A stretch of 56,484 nucleotides of DNA from Microbaculum marinum (GTDB lineage: Bacteria > Pseudomonadota > Alphaproteobacteria > Rhizobiales > Tepidamorphaceae), in the NCBI RefSeq assembly GCF_042646165.1, contig NZ_JBHRTC010000002.1; one strand, written 5' to 3'. Under the pieces are notes generated by a model. That model made no database searches and was not told the origin of the DNA. It worked only from the letters and a program-made list of their open reading frames with translations. The first letter of the stretch is position 1; every line of letters starts with the position of its first letter. Made by a program: the position numbers and the translations under genes. Shown in pieces: positions 42,095 to 50,865 of the stretch.

Positions 42095-42130
42095 AAGCCC
42101 TGCTGACACAACGATGTCAGCAGAGGGCTT
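42095..42130 (+). terminator. Stem-loop after the SDR gene
   Basis: AAGCCCTGCTGACA (42095-42108) pairs with TGTCAGCAGAGGGCTT (42115-42130), with a small bulge and a 6-nt loop. There is no T run, so termination would be weak or rho-assisted. Confidence 0.5.
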
Positions 42131-42172
42131 CTAAAAGGACGCCAACGCGACGGAAATCGGACGCCGGCTGCC

Positions 42173-42565
42173 ATGGCAATCATCAGTCACATCACACTGG
42201 GCACCAACGACAAGGCCCGCTCTGCCGCGTTTTACGACGCAGTGCTCGGGGCGATCGGGTTCGAGAGGTTGCCCAAGCCGCCGGAGAAGCCGCTGGCCTA
42301 CGAAAACGCCGGCGGCATGCCGACAATCTACATCTACGAACCGGAGGACGGACGTCCCTCCACATGGGGCAACGGGACGCATGTCGCCTTTGTCGCCGAG
42401 TCGCGGCCGCAGGTGCACGCCTTCCATGAACTGGCGCTTAGGAATGGCGGCATGTGCGAAGGGCCTCCCGGCCCGCGCCCGCATTTCGGCGACACCTATT
42501 ATGCTGCCTATGTCCGGGATCCGGACGGAAACAAGCTGCAGGCCGTCTGTTACGCTCCGGACTGA
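42173..42565 (+). CDS. VOC-family (glyoxalase/bleomycin-resistance fold) protein
   Basis: A 130-residue protein with the paired beta-alpha-beta-beta-beta modules of the VOC superfamily. Markers are ISHITLGTNDKARSAAFYDAVLGAIGF, HVAFVAESRPQVHAFHELAL, and a closing YYAAYVRDPDGNKLQAVCY. H6-type and E/D-type metal positions are present (HITLG; DPDGNKLQ), so a metal site is plausible. Substrate unknown; such proteins act as lyases, dioxygenases or drug-binding proteins. It converges on prs. Confidence 0.88.
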   Translation: MAIISHITLGTNDKARSAAFYDAVLGAIGFERLPKPPEKPLAYENAGGMPTIYIYEPEDGRPSTWGNGTHVAFVAESRPQVHAFHELALRNGGMCEGPPGPRPHFGDTYYAAYVRDPDGNKLQAVCYAPD

Positions 42566-42626
42566 ACCGGCCGTCGTGTCTTAAGGACGCGGGTCGGGAA
42601 AGCCGTGCGCGGAAGCGCCGATCGGC

Positions 42627-43559
42627 TCAGTCGAACAGGCTCGAGACGGATTCCTCACTGGCGGTCCGGCCGATCGCTTCGCCGATCAGCGGGGCGATCG
42701 ACAACAGGCGGATGTTGTGGGCGACGCGCACGGCCTCGGTCGCCTGGATCGAATCGGTGATGACCAGTTCGGAAAGCCGCGACGCGGTGATCCGCGCGAC
42801 GGCGCCGCCGGACAGGACGCCATGCGTGATGTAGCCGTAGACGGCGGTCGCTCCCTTGGCGATCAGCGCATCGGCGGCGTTGCACAGGGTGCCGCCCGAA
42901 TCGACGATGTCGTCGACGAGGATGCATGTCATGCCGTCGACGTCGCCGATGATGTTCATGACTTCCGATTCGCCGGGCCGTTCGCGGCGCTTGTCGACGA
43001 TGGCGAGCGGCGCGTCGATGCGCTTGGCGAGGCCGCGGGCCCGCACCACGCCGCCGACGTCGGGCGACACCACCATCAGCTTCGACAGGTCGAAGCGTTC
43101 CTTGATGTCCCGCACCATCACGGGCGAGGCATAGAGGTTGTCTGTGGGGATGTCGAAGAAGCCCTGGATCTGTCCGGCATGCAGATCCATCGTCAGTACC
43201 CGGTCCGCCCCGGCCCGGGTGATCAGGTTGGCCACCAGCTTGGCGGAAATGGGTGTGCGGGCCGCGGGCTTGCGGTCCTGCCGGGCGTAGCCGTAGTAGG
43301 GTATCACCGCGGTGATCCGTTTGGCCGACGAACGCCGCAGGGCATCCGTCAGGATCAGCAGTTCCATGAGGTTGTCGTTGGCGGGAAACGACGTCGACTG
43401 GATGACGAAGACATCCTCGCCGCGAACGTTTTCCTGGATCTCGACGAAGACCTCCATGTCCGCGAAGCGGCGTACCTGGCATCTTGTCAGCGGCGAATTG
43501 AGGTAGGCGGCGATCGCTTCGGCGAGGGCCCGGTTCGAGTTGCCTGCGACGAGTTTCAT
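42627..43559 (-). CDS. prs: Ribose-phosphate pyrophosphokinase
   Basis: Makes PRPP from ribose-5-phosphate and ATP, feeding purine, pyrimidine, NAD and histidine synthesis; Apt in this window uses PRPP. The 310-residue protein shows RFADMEVFVEIQENVRGEDVF, RITAVIPYYGYARQDRK (ATP site), MDLHAGQIQGFFDIPTDNL, and the PRPP-binding CILVDDIVDSGGTLCNAADAL. It is complete, with the standard MKLVAGNSNRALAE start. It stands convergent with the VOC gene and heads away from the unknown lipoprotein. Confidence 0.97.
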   Translation of the reverse strand: MKLVAGNSNRALAEAIAAYLNSPLTRCQVRRFADMEVFVEIQENVRGEDVFVIQSTSFPANDNLMELLILTDALRRSSAKRITAVIPYYGYARQDRKPAARTPISAKLVANLITRAGADRVLTMDLHAGQIQGFFDIPTDNLYASPVMVRDIKERFDLSKLMVVSPDVGGVVRARGLAKRIDAPLAIVDKRRERPGESEVMNIIGDVDGMTCILVDDIVDSGGTLCNAADALIAKGATAVYGYITHGVLSGGAVARITASRLSELVITDSIQATEAVRVAHNIRLLSIAPLIGEAIGRTASEESVSSLFD

Positions 43560-43765
43560 CGGATCATGCTCTGGTCCCGAGCCGTGGAGGGTGCCACGTC
43601 ATGTGCGACGGTCGCCACGCGGGCGCGCAGCGCGGGCTAAATAGCAAGGCCTCGGAGAAGGCGCAAACGCGAATCGGAGAAGACGTTGGCTGGCAGCCGT
43701 CCAGGCACCGCCGGATCGGACGCGGGCGGCGGTTCGCGCCAAGCCGACGTTGCGCAAGGATCCGG

Positions 43766-44842
43766 CTATTGCGGCATCAGTGCGAGCACGCCTGACGCAG
43801 CGGACGCCGCCGCGGTCTCGGCCGACGACCCCCACGCGTCGTCGAGGCTGCCCTGGGCGAACTGGGCGATCTGCCGGACGCTGCCGAGGGCGTTTCCTTC
43901 CGTGTCGGCAACCGACCAGATGATGGCGACGACCTGGTTTCCGCTGACCGGTGGAGCGATGGTCGCCTCGCCGCTTATCAGGTACTCCGCGTCGTCGCGG
44001 GTCGCGACACGCGCTCCGCCTGCGGCCTCCAGCTGCTCGGACAGCGAATGTGCGAGCGCCTTGGCACCGTCTCCGGTCGCGCCGGACACTTCTGTGAGGA
44101 AATAGGTGAACCGCGGCGGTACCGGCAACTGCGCCGCGGTCGTCTGGGACTGCGAGGACTGGCGCAACGTGGCGGTTGCGGCATCGGGTATCCGGTTCGC
44201 ACCGCCAGTGGCAATGGTACGGGTCTCCGTCAGCCCGGCCCGCGTGCCGGCCGTGGAGACGGGCTCGAGGGAGGCCGTCGCGCCGGCCGGCATGGGATCT
44301 CCGGCGACCGCGGTTGTCGGCGCCCCCTGGTCGATCCACTGGCGAAGTCCCTCGGCGGTGGCGCGGGCGATCGTTTCGAGCGTTTCGTCCGGGATACCCG
44401 ACCATGGGTCGGGGAGGGCGGCGGGAACCGTTTCCGCGCCGGCGATCCGGTGCACGCGCGCGCCGGTGGTGTCGAAGATGTCCCAGATGTAACTGACGCG
44501 GGTCGAACGGCCTTCCGTGACCGCACTGAAATAGCCCTTGATGCGGAAGCGGACGTCGGGCTTGTCGCGACCGGTGATCGGCAGGTGCATCTGCGCCGCG
44601 CCGGCCCCCAGTTCGGTTGCGAGAATGGTGGCGCGGTCCTCGGGAATGCCCACGACGGGCTCGAATGCGAGCGCGATGTCGGTGGCCGGCGTCGCCTGGG
44701 CGGCTGGCGGAGACGTGCCGTCGGGGACGGTTGCCGATGAGGTGGCGCCGTCGGTCTGGCAGCCGGCGAGCAGCACTCCGACGATCGTCACGGCGATGCA
44801 GTTGGTGCGGCGCGTGCCACGGAAGAGTCGTCGGAACACCAT
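43766..44842 (-). CDS. Uncharacterised lipoprotein
   Basis: A 358-residue protein with a lipoprotein signal peptide: a basic start, a hydrophobic helix IAVTIVGVLLAG and the lipobox LLAGC, giving lipidated C28. The mature part begins with a low-complexity Thr/Ser/Pro linker. Two similar-looking segments follow: DKPDVRFRIKGYFSAVTEG near 90-110 and RDDAEYLISGEATIAPPV near 275-295. Both read like strand-rich modules built round an RxxxYxIxG pattern. It is probably anchored in the inner or outer membrane facing the periplasm. Located between prs and the M24 gene in a conserved housekeeping block. No known function. Confidence 0.82.
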   Translation of the reverse strand: MVFRRLFRGTRRTNCIAVTIVGVLLAGCQTDGATSSATVPDGTSPPAAQATPATDIALAFEPVVGIPEDRATILATELGAGAAQMHLPITGRDKPDVRFRIKGYFSAVTEGRSTRVSYIWDIFDTTGARVHRIAGAETVPAALPDPWSGIPDETLETIARATAEGLRQWIDQGAPTTAVAGDPMPAGATASLEPVSTAGTRAGLTETRTIATGGANRIPDAATATLRQSSQSQTTAAQLPVPPRFTYFLTEVSGATGDGAKALAHSLSEQLEAAGGARVATRDDAEYLISGEATIAPPVSGNQVVAIIWSVADTEGNALGSVRQIAQFAQGSLDDAWGSSAETAAASAASGVLALMPQ

Positions 44843-44908
44843 GCTCCTGACCGTCGACCTGTCTCTGTTCGTCCGTTCCGACCCCCCACCCGGACCGGTC
44901 TCGTAGCC

Positions 44909-46060
44909 CTATTTCACCTCGAGGTCCAGCGAGGCGCGTGACAGCACCTCGCTTCCCGTTTCCGTCACCAGCGACGTCCGCCCGAGGCACATGGCGGTGC
45001 CGGTCGTGGAATCCATGATGATCATGTGCGCGAACATCACCATGCCCGGTTCGAGCACCCAGGGATTGCCGTCGTAGAACATCGGCCAGTCCATCCAGGA
45101 GGGCGTGAACTTGGCGCCGAGCGAATAGCCGCAGGCCGCCAGTCGATGATCTTCGACGCCGTGCTTGTCCATGACGCGGGCATGCGCCTGATAGACGTCT
45201 CCCGCACTGCGCCCGGGTGCGATCGTAGCCTCGACTTCGTGAAGCGCTTCCGCGGCGGCCGCGTGCAGTTCCAGGTGGCGCGGCGTCGCTTCGCCGATGC
45301 ACACCGTGCGCATCAGCGCGGCATGGTAGTGACGATAGACGCCCGCCCATTCCAGCGTGATCTGATCCCTCGGATCGAGCTGTCGCCGGCCGGCCTTGTA
45401 CCGGCAGAGCAGTGCGTCGCGGCCCGAGCCGATGATGAACTCGTTGGCGGGATAGTCGCCGCCGCCGGCAAAGATTGCCCCCTGCATGGCGGCCAGGATA
45501 TCGCCTTCATCGGCCCCCGCTCCGATCTGCGAAAGGGCCGCCTCGTATGCCCGGTCGCCCAGCTCCGCGGCCTTGCGCACATAGGCCAGCTCGGCCGGGG
45601 ACTTCACCGCGCGAAGCCGCGTGACGAGGCCGGAGGCGTCCTCAAGGGTGCAGAAGCCGTCGAGAGCAGCATCGACGGCCCGGCCGTTCGCTGCCGTGAG
45701 GCCGTAGCTCTCGTACTCGATGCCGAGGCGTTTGCCGGCAGTGCCGAGCGAGGACAGCATGTCCTTCAACTGTCCAGCCGGCGTTGCGCCGGCTGCGTCC
45801 CTCCAGATGCGGATATCGTCGATATTCGAGGTGTGCTGCGCCTGTCTCAGGTCGGCCGAACGTGTCAGCAGGGCCGTCGTGCCGGCCGTGTCCACGTAGA
45901 GGCACTGGAAGAAGCAGAATCCGAACGTATCGTAACCCGTCAGCCAGTACATCGATTCCTGGGCGAACATCAGGAGCCCGTCGAGGCCGGCGGCATCGAG
46001 TGCCGCGTCGAGCCGAGCGCGGCGGGCGGAGAATTCGGCGGGGTCGAAGTGCAGCGCCAT
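44909..46060 (-). CDS. M24-fold (pita-bread) protein lacking the metal ligands
   Basis: A 383-residue protein of the aminopeptidase P/creatinase fold. The N-terminal domain has LLMFAQESMYWLTGYDTFGF; the catalytic half carries the usual framework. The five metal ligands of aminopeptidase P are replaced: the Asp pair by E and A (LEWAGVYRHYHAALMRT), the His by Tyr (CGYSLG), and the two Glu by His (FAHMIIMDS) and Gly (LGRTSLVT). It cannot be a metallo-aminopeptidase. Comparison from memory points to the metal-free creatinase/ectoine-hydrolase (DoeA) type of M24 protein, which cleaves C-N bonds. ATG 46060 is taken; it lies two bases after the pgeF stop. Confidence 0.82.
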   Translation of the reverse strand: MALHFDPAEFSARRARLDAALDAAGLDGLLMFAQESMYWLTGYDTFGFCFFQCLYVDTAGTTALLTRSADLRQAQHTSNIDDIRIWRDAAGATPAGQLKDMLSSLGTAGKRLGIEYESYGLTAANGRAVDAALDGFCTLEDASGLVTRLRAVKSPAELAYVRKAAELGDRAYEAALSQIGAGADEGDILAAMQGAIFAGGGDYPANEFIIGSGRDALLCRYKAGRRQLDPRDQITLEWAGVYRHYHAALMRTVCIGEATPRHLELHAAAAEALHEVEATIAPGRSAGDVYQAHARVMDKHGVEDHRLAACGYSLGAKFTPSWMDWPMFYDGNPWVLEPGMVMFAHMIIMDSTTGTAMCLGRTSLVTETGSEVLSRASLDLEVK

Positions 46061-46062
46061 GG

Positions 46063-46827
46063 TCAATCCAGTGCGATCGCGGAGATCAGGCGGCCGTAGT
46101 CGGATTCCTCCCGATGGGTGGTGCGGCGGAAGGAGAAGAAGCGATCTTCCTCGCCGTAGGTGCACAGGCCAAGATCGATGACTGTGCCCACTTCGGCGCT
46201 GCGCAATCTGGCCGCGGCATAGGCGGGCAGGTTGAAATGCGGTCTATCCTTGCCCGCCGGCATCTCGAACCATCGCGCGTTGGCGGGGTCCGCGTCGATG
46301 AACGTCTGCATGAAGTCATGCCCCACCTCGTAATTGTCCTGCGAGATCGTCGGGCCGATCACGGCGATGATCCGGTCTCTGTGCGCCCCGAGGCCTTCCA
46401 TTGCGTCGACGGCGGATTCGAGCACCCCGCCGAGCGCGCCGCGCCAGCCGGCATGGGCCGCGCCGACGATCCGGGCGTCCGGATCTGCGAAGAGGACCGG
46501 CGTGCAGTCGGCCGTGGAAATCCCGATCGCCAGCCCGGGAACCCGGGTGACGACCGCATCGGCGTCGGGGCGATCATCGTCGGTCCAGGGTCGCTCGACG
46601 TTCAGGGTGACGGCGGAGTGGGACTGCCAGGGCGTCACGAGCCGGTCGCGTGGCACCTCCATCGCGTCGGCGACGCGGCCGCGGTTCTCCGCGACCCGGG
46701 CCGGATCGTCCCTGGAGCCCAGTCCGATGTTCAGACTGCCGTAGATGCCTTCGGAGACGCCGCCGTGGCGGGTGAAGAAGCCGTGGCGGATGCCGGGCAG
46801 GGCAAGGGCGGGAGATTCGATCTTCAT
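46063..46827 (-). CDS. pgeF: Peptidoglycan editing factor PgeF (YfiH family)
   Basis: A 254-residue protein of the YfiH/DUF152 family, also called polyphenol oxidase or laccase-like. It has purine-nucleoside and peptidoglycan-precursor editing activity. The three motifs that bind the metal are HSAVTLN, ISTADCTPVLFADP and AAHAGWRGALGGVLES. HGFFTRHGGVSEG opens the protein. It is in the lgt-midA-pgeF order known from alphaproteobacteria, 79 bases after midA, and is followed by the M24-fold gene. Confidence 0.94.
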   Translation of the reverse strand: MKIESPALALPGIRHGFFTRHGGVSEGIYGSLNIGLGSRDDPARVAENRGRVADAMEVPRDRLVTPWQSHSAVTLNVERPWTDDDRPDADAVVTRVPGLAIGISTADCTPVLFADPDARIVGAAHAGWRGALGGVLESAVDAMEGLGAHRDRIIAVIGPTISQDNYEVGHDFMQTFIDADPANARWFEMPAGKDRPHFNLPAYAAARLRSAEVGTVIDLGLCTYGEEDRFFSFRRTTHREESDYGRLISAIALD

Positions 46828-46906
46828 GGACGCGATCTGACTGTCGATTCTGGCAGGGGCGTGGCGGCAACGGTGGTGCGGACGCGCAGGGCTGTCAAAT
46901 CGGACG

Positions 46907-47986
46907 CTAGCCTGTTTCGAACGGCGGCGGCGCTGGAAGGTCCGGCGAGTTCAGCGCGAGGACCTTGAACAGGGTGCCCATGCCGCCGGCGCCGGTGAGG
47001 CGCTCGAGCGCCAGCGTCAGGTCGCGGCCGTCGGCGCCGGATGCCCGCAGGCGTTCCGCGCGCAGTCCGATGCCGAGCGCGGTGAGGAACGAGCCCTGCG
47101 TGATCGGCCCCCAGGCTTGCGCGCCGGCGGCGACCGCTGCACGGGAAAGTTCAGCGAAATCAACGTGCGCGGTGAGGTCGGCCTGGCCGGGAGAGACCAG
47201 CGGATCGGCGAACTGCCTGCCGCGCAGCGCCTGCAGACTGTCGCCGTGGGCGGCTTCCCGATAGCCGTAGTCGATGACCAGGGCGAGGCCGGGATGGCTG
47301 GACAGGCGGCGGCCGATCTCCCCGGCGACCTGTCGGGCGGCGGGATGCGTTTCGATGATGGCGCCCTCTTCGGCGACGCGCAGGCGAAGCGGGATATCGG
47401 CCGCGGGGACCTGCGGCCCGTCGATGAAACACAGGTCGCCGCCGGGGCCGGTGCCGACCATCCGCTCGCGCCAGATGCCGTCGCGCATGACGTGCTGGCG
47501 TATCGGCAAAGCGTCGAAAAACTCGTTTGCGACCAACAGCATGGGTCCGGCGGGCACCGTCTCGAGGGCGTCGTGCCAGGTGGCGGTGAAGCCGTGTTCG
47601 TTGAGGCGGTACTGCTGCGCCCTGCGCAGGCGCGGGCTGGTTTCGACCAGATGGATGTCGACCGCCTCGAGCAGGCCCGGCACGACCTTGAAGGTACGCA
47701 GCATGTCGAGGACGAGCGTGGCACGGCCGGGGCCCAACTCTGTCAGAAGCACTGTCGTCGGTGTGCCAAGACCCTGCCATCCGTGTGCCATGACGGCACC
47801 AACGATCTCGCCGAACATCTGACTGACTTCCGGCGCGGTGGTGAAGTCGCCGGAGGCGCCGATCGCGGGCTTGGCCATGTAGTAGCCGTGCTCGGGGTGG
47901 CCGAGGCAGAGCGCCATGTAGCGATCGAGCCGCATCGGCCCGGTCGCGGCGATCTCGTCGCGTATCAGACGTTCCAGCGCGGTCAC
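46907..47986 (-). CDS. SAM-dependent protein-arginine methyltransferase, MidA/NDUFAF7 family
   Basis: A 359-residue methyltransferase of the MidA family. The mitochondrial homologue NDUFAF7 methylates an arginine of complex I. The N-terminus has DRYMALCLGHPEHGYYMAKPAIGASGDFTTAPEVSQMFGE, the family signature. TELGPGRATLVLDMLRT is the SAM site. The start is GTG 47986, which overlaps the lgt stop as GTGA, so translation is coupled. A longer reading of 650 residues would run through lgt on a different frame and is not real. Confidence 0.93.
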   Translation of the reverse strand: MTALERLIRDEIAATGPMRLDRYMALCLGHPEHGYYMAKPAIGASGDFTTAPEVSQMFGEIVGAVMAHGWQGLGTPTTVLLTELGPGRATLVLDMLRTFKVVPGLLEAVDIHLVETSPRLRRAQQYRLNEHGFTATWHDALETVPAGPMLLVANEFFDALPIRQHVMRDGIWRERMVGTGPGGDLCFIDGPQVPAADIPLRLRVAEEGAIIETHPAARQVAGEIGRRLSSHPGLALVIDYGYREAAHGDSLQALRGRQFADPLVSPGQADLTAHVDFAELSRAAVAAGAQAWGPITQGSFLTALGIGLRAERLRASGADGRDLTLALERLTGAGGMGTLFKVLALNSPDLPAPPPFETG

Positions 47987-48810
47987 GCGGGCGTTCTCAT
48001 CGGCCGGCTCAGGGCGACGGCGGCGACGGCGGCGCCGATCAGCACCATCGGGATCGACAGGGCCATGCCCATGGTCAGGCCGCCCCAGAGGAACCCGATA
48101 TGGGCGTCCGGCATCCGGAACTCCTCGCCGACGATGCGGGCAACGCCGTAGCCGACCAGGAAGGCGCCGGTGGTCAGCCACGGCCGGCGCAGGCTCTCGA
48201 AGCGGTGGGTGAGCAGGCGCAGCACCAGGAACAGGATCAGGCCCTCCATCGTCGCCTGGTAGAGCTGGCTGGGGTGACGCGGCTCCGGCCCGGCGAGGGG
48301 GAACACCATCGCCCAGGGGACGTCGGTGACGCGGCCCCACAGTTCGCCGTTGATGAAGTTGGCGAGGCGCCCGAGCATCAGCCCGATCGGGGTGGCGGCG
48401 GCGGCGATGTCGGCGAGCGCCGAAACCGGCCGGCCGCGCAGGCGGGCGAACAGCAGCACCGCAAGGACCACCCCGATGAAGCCGCCGTGGAAGGACATGC
48501 CGCCCTGCCAGAGCTGCAGGATCTGGGCGGGATGGGCGGCGAAATAGGCCGGATTGTAGAACAGCACGTAGCCGAGCCGGCCGCCCAGCACGATGCCCAG
48601 CGTCGCCCACAGGATCAGGTCGTCGGCATCGCGCTTCTGCAGCGGCGAGGGGCCGCCCCAGAGCCGGGCATTGCCGACCAGGCGGATCATGTACCACCAG
48701 GCAAACAGGATGCCGCAGACATAGGCCAGCGCGTACCAGCGGACGACCAGCGGACCGAGTTCGACGGCGACCGGGTCGATCGCGGGAAAGGGCAGGACGA
48801 AAAGCGACAT
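47983..48810 (-). CDS. lgt: Prolipoprotein diacylglyceryl transferase
   Basis: Seven-helix inner-membrane enzyme that puts a diacylglyceryl group on the lipobox cysteine of prolipoproteins. Family marks are GGMSFHGGFIGVVLAV and GRLANFINGELWGRVTDVPWAMVF, followed by RHPSQLYQATMEGLILF. The length of 275 aa is normal. ATG 48810 (MSLFVLP) is chosen; the frame upstream is poor. The gene overlaps midA by four bases. It would process the lipoprotein encoded at 44 kb. Confidence 0.96.
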   Translation of the reverse strand: MSLFVLPFPAIDPVAVELGPLVVRWYALAYVCGILFAWWYMIRLVGNARLWGGPSPLQKRDADDLILWATLGIVLGGRLGYVLFYNPAYFAAHPAQILQLWQGGMSFHGGFIGVVLAVLLFARLRGRPVSALADIAAAATPIGLMLGRLANFINGELWGRVTDVPWAMVFPLAGPEPRHPSQLYQATMEGLILFLVLRLLTHRFESLRRPWLTTGAFLVGYGVARIVGEEFRMPDAHIGFLWGGLTMGMALSIPMVLIGAAVAAVALSRPMRTPA

Positions 48811-49104
48811 GTGACTTCCGAGATCGCAGACCGGTTTCGCCGGCAGTCTCGGCCGGCACGACGGCGCGAACGAATTGCCGGGGACCGCGCCGCAGGGAGC
48901 ATTAGGACGTGCTCCGGAAGGAGGCAAGGCGGCGGTCCGCCGACGGCCGATCGCAACACCATGGGGCGGGCTTTCCGGCGGCCGCTCCGGCAGCGATCCG
49001 CGGCGCCGCGACTGCCAAGGATTTTTTTCCGGAGCATCGAACCTGAAGCCCCGATCCGCGTTCTCCTGTCACGGTCGCGTGCCGCTGCGCAAGGGAGCCC
49101 TAGA

Positions 49105-49581
49105 ATGTCGAACCAGATCCACGATTTGACGCCGGTATATGGCGAAGCCGCCTATCTCGACGATGACGAAATGGAGCTCATTCGACGCACCAGGGGACAC
49201 CGGTTGGCCGTGCTTCCCGACCGGGAACTTCCCGGTCTCGTCCGCGCACTTTCCGACCGCTGCATGAAGATCCGAGGCCGTCTCAAGGGGGAGGGCGGCG
49301 CAGCGCCCCAGACCGATACGCTTGCCACGGCCCTTGCGAGCAAGCTGGACATTCTCAGCGCTGGCGTGCGGCGCGCCGCCGCGGAAGGCGAGCGGCGCAA
49401 CATGCCGCTGGACTCCGCCGATCTCAACGCGTTTGCGGAGGACCTTCTGGGCGTCGACCTGGACCGTGCACCGCATCGTCGCGGGTCGGCTGCGAAGTTC
49501 GCCAGGACAATGGCGACGCCGCGAGTGCGCGAACGGATTCTGCGGACCCCCGCCCCTGGCCACGAGCGATGCCAGCCGTAG
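49105..49581 (+). CDS. Uncharacterised 158-residue protein
   Basis: Unknown function. The protein is mostly helical and charged, with no membrane segment or signal peptide. The middle (GLVRALSDRCMKIRGRLKGEGG) and second half (ALASKLDILSAGVRRAAAEGERRN, DSADLNAFAEDLLGVDLDRAPHRRGSAAKFARTM) look like a helical bundle. AAGGGAG nine bases before ATG 49105 supports the start. It stands divergent from lgt and upstream of cspA, in a place where many alphaproteobacteria have only ubiK. I cannot name a family. Confidence 0.65.
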   Translation: MSNQIHDLTPVYGEAAYLDDDEMELIRRTRGHRLAVLPDRELPGLVRALSDRCMKIRGRLKGEGGAAPQTDTLATALASKLDILSAGVRRAAAEGERRNMPLDSADLNAFAEDLLGVDLDRAPHRRGSAAKFARTMATPRVRERILRTPAPGHERCQP

Positions 49582-49911
49582 CCGGAGCAGGTTGAAAAGC
49601 GGCCGCAACCGCCAACGCGGGCCCGCACGCGAGGCTCCGTTCACTCTCCGGGATCGCAAGGAAACCGCACCGGCGCGCCGTTTCGGCGGCGCCGTGCGGT
49701 CGCAAACTGCCTTGCGGATGCCGCATTACCCTGCCATATACCGAACGCCGGTGCGGTCCGCGGTGGAACGCACCCTCAGGAATTCGGTCAGGACTGCCCA
49801 CACCGTTGGGGGCGAACAGTTGCCTATCCCGAACATCTGAGACTGTCGGGCTGTACGTCGCAGCCCGGGCCTTTGGTTGGATATCGACGGAATTCGGGAC
49901 AGGAGCTTCCC
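49582..49911. other. Gap and probable cspA leader
   Basis: About 330 bp without a convincing gene. Frames open here are arginine-rich and hit no known family. The last 100 bp should be the 5' leader of cspA. Such leaders often fold into a temperature-sensing structure, but no distinctive element is visible by eye. Confidence 0.4.
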
Positions 49912-50124
49912 ATGCGCCAGAACGGCACCGTGAAATTCTTCAATCACTCGCGCGGATTCGGCTTCATTACGCCGGAATCGGGCGGGAAGGACGTGTTCGT
50001 GCACATTACCGCGCTCGAGCGCTCGGGCCTGCCGGCCCTCGACGAAGGCACCAAGGTGAGCTTCGAAGTCGAGGAAGACCGGCGCGGTCGGGGTCCTCAG
50101 GCGGTCGGTATCGAACTCGCCTGA
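49912..50124 (+). CDS. cspA: Cold-shock domain protein
   Basis: A 70-residue OB-fold nucleic-acid chaperone. The RNP1 motif is RGFGFIT and RNP2 is DVFVHIT. The opening MRQNGTVKFFNHSRGFGFITPESGGKDVFVH and the late GPQAVGIEL are standard. ATG 49912 has CAGGAG upstream; an in-frame earlier codon would add 13 residues before the usual start. A terminator follows, so it is a single-gene unit. Confidence 0.95.
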   Translation: MRQNGTVKFFNHSRGFGFITPESGGKDVFVHITALERSGLPALDEGTKVSFEVEEDRRGRGPQAVGIELA

Positions 50125-50158
50125 TTGGCCCGGCGACACGGGATCTGAGGGATTAAGT

Positions 50159-50194
50159 CAAACGCCGCTGGAGAGATCCCGCGGCGTTTTTCTT
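50159..50194 (+). terminator. Rho-independent terminator of cspA
   Basis: AAACGCCGC and GCGGCGTTT pair around an 11-nt loop and run into TTTTTCTT. It lies 35 nt after the cspA stop. Confidence 0.88.
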
Positions 50195-50346
50195 GGGAGG
50201 CGGCCCCGCCGGGAGCGCACGGTCGCCCCACCATATTTGCGGCCGTCGTCCTTGAAGTTGCCGGCCGCGATGCCCATTGTCTGCGTGTCCGTTTCGGGAC
50301 GAGCTTGACAGGAAGGAGCCAGGTGCTCCGCGCACCGGGAACCAGG

Positions 50347-50748
50347 ATGACCCAGAGCAACAACCGGATACTCGACGAGTTCGCGCGTTTCATGACCGAT
50401 GCCGCCGGCATGGCGAAGGGCGTGCGTTCGGAAGTCGAAACGGCCGTACGCACGCAGGCCGAGAAAGTGCTGCGCGATCTCGACGTCGTGCATCGCGAGG
50501 AATTCGAGGCCGTCAAGGAGATGGCCGCAAAGGCCCGTGCCGAGAACGAGACCCTGCACGGTCGGGTCGCCGCGCTGGAGGCTGCCGTGGGCATCGCCTC
50601 TCCTGAAGCGAAGAAGACGCCGACGCGAGCGGCCGCGGCGAAGCCCAAGACCGCGACGCGCAGCACATCGGCCAGTGCCAAGCGCTCAAGCCCGGCCAAA
50701 AAGAAGCCGGCCACAAAAAGCGCTGCGACAAAATCGAACAACCCCTGA
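50347..50748 (+). CDS. ubiK: UbiK-type accessory factor (BMFP domain)
   Basis: A 133-residue protein. The N-terminal BMFP/UbiK coiled coil (NRILDEFARFMTDAAGMAKGVRSEVETAVRTQAEKVL and REEFEAVKEMAAKARAENETLHGRVAALE) is followed by a long Lys/Ala/Ser/Thr-rich tail that is basic and probably disordered. UbiK helps assemble the ubiquinone biosynthesis complex. The tail is longer than in the E. coli protein and may bind nucleic acid or membranes. ATG 50347 gives MTQSNNRILDE. The neighbourhood (lgt, pgeF, ybjN, proC) matches the alphaproteobacterial order. Confidence 0.85.
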   Translation: MTQSNNRILDEFARFMTDAAGMAKGVRSEVETAVRTQAEKVLRDLDVVHREEFEAVKEMAAKARAENETLHGRVAALEAAVGIASPEAKKTPTRAAAAKPKTATRSTSASAKRSSPAKKKPATKSAATKSNNP

Positions 50749-50806
50749 ATGCATTCCGCCCTTGCGCAGCACGTGGGCCTTGCGTTACGCACTCGCGACG
50801 GCATCG

Positions 50807-50822
50807 TTAACAGCGCGTTAAC
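50807..50822. promoter_or_regulatory. CtrA-type binding site
   Basis: TTAA (50807-50810), seven bases, then TTAAC (50818-50822). This is the exact full-site consensus of the cell-cycle regulator CtrA. It is embedded in a perfect inverted repeat CGTTAAC (50805-50811) / GTTAACG (50817-50823). In DNA this GC-rich such a match is expected by chance well under once in the window, and I find no other here. It lies about 60 nt after the ubiK stop. Confidence 0.6.
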
Positions 50823-50865
50823 GCAAAAGATCCATAACATGTAGCCGACGCCGTTTCGGCCACGA

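Noticed and set aside
43599..45350. A 583-codon minus-strand frame across the lipoprotein and part of the M24 gene
   Set aside because: Out of frame with both real genes, arginine-rich and without domains.
46907..48859. A single 650-residue fusion of MidA with an N-terminal extension
   Set aside because: The N-terminal half is lgt read in the wrong frame. A GTG at 47986 overlapping the lgt stop gives the normal MidA start.
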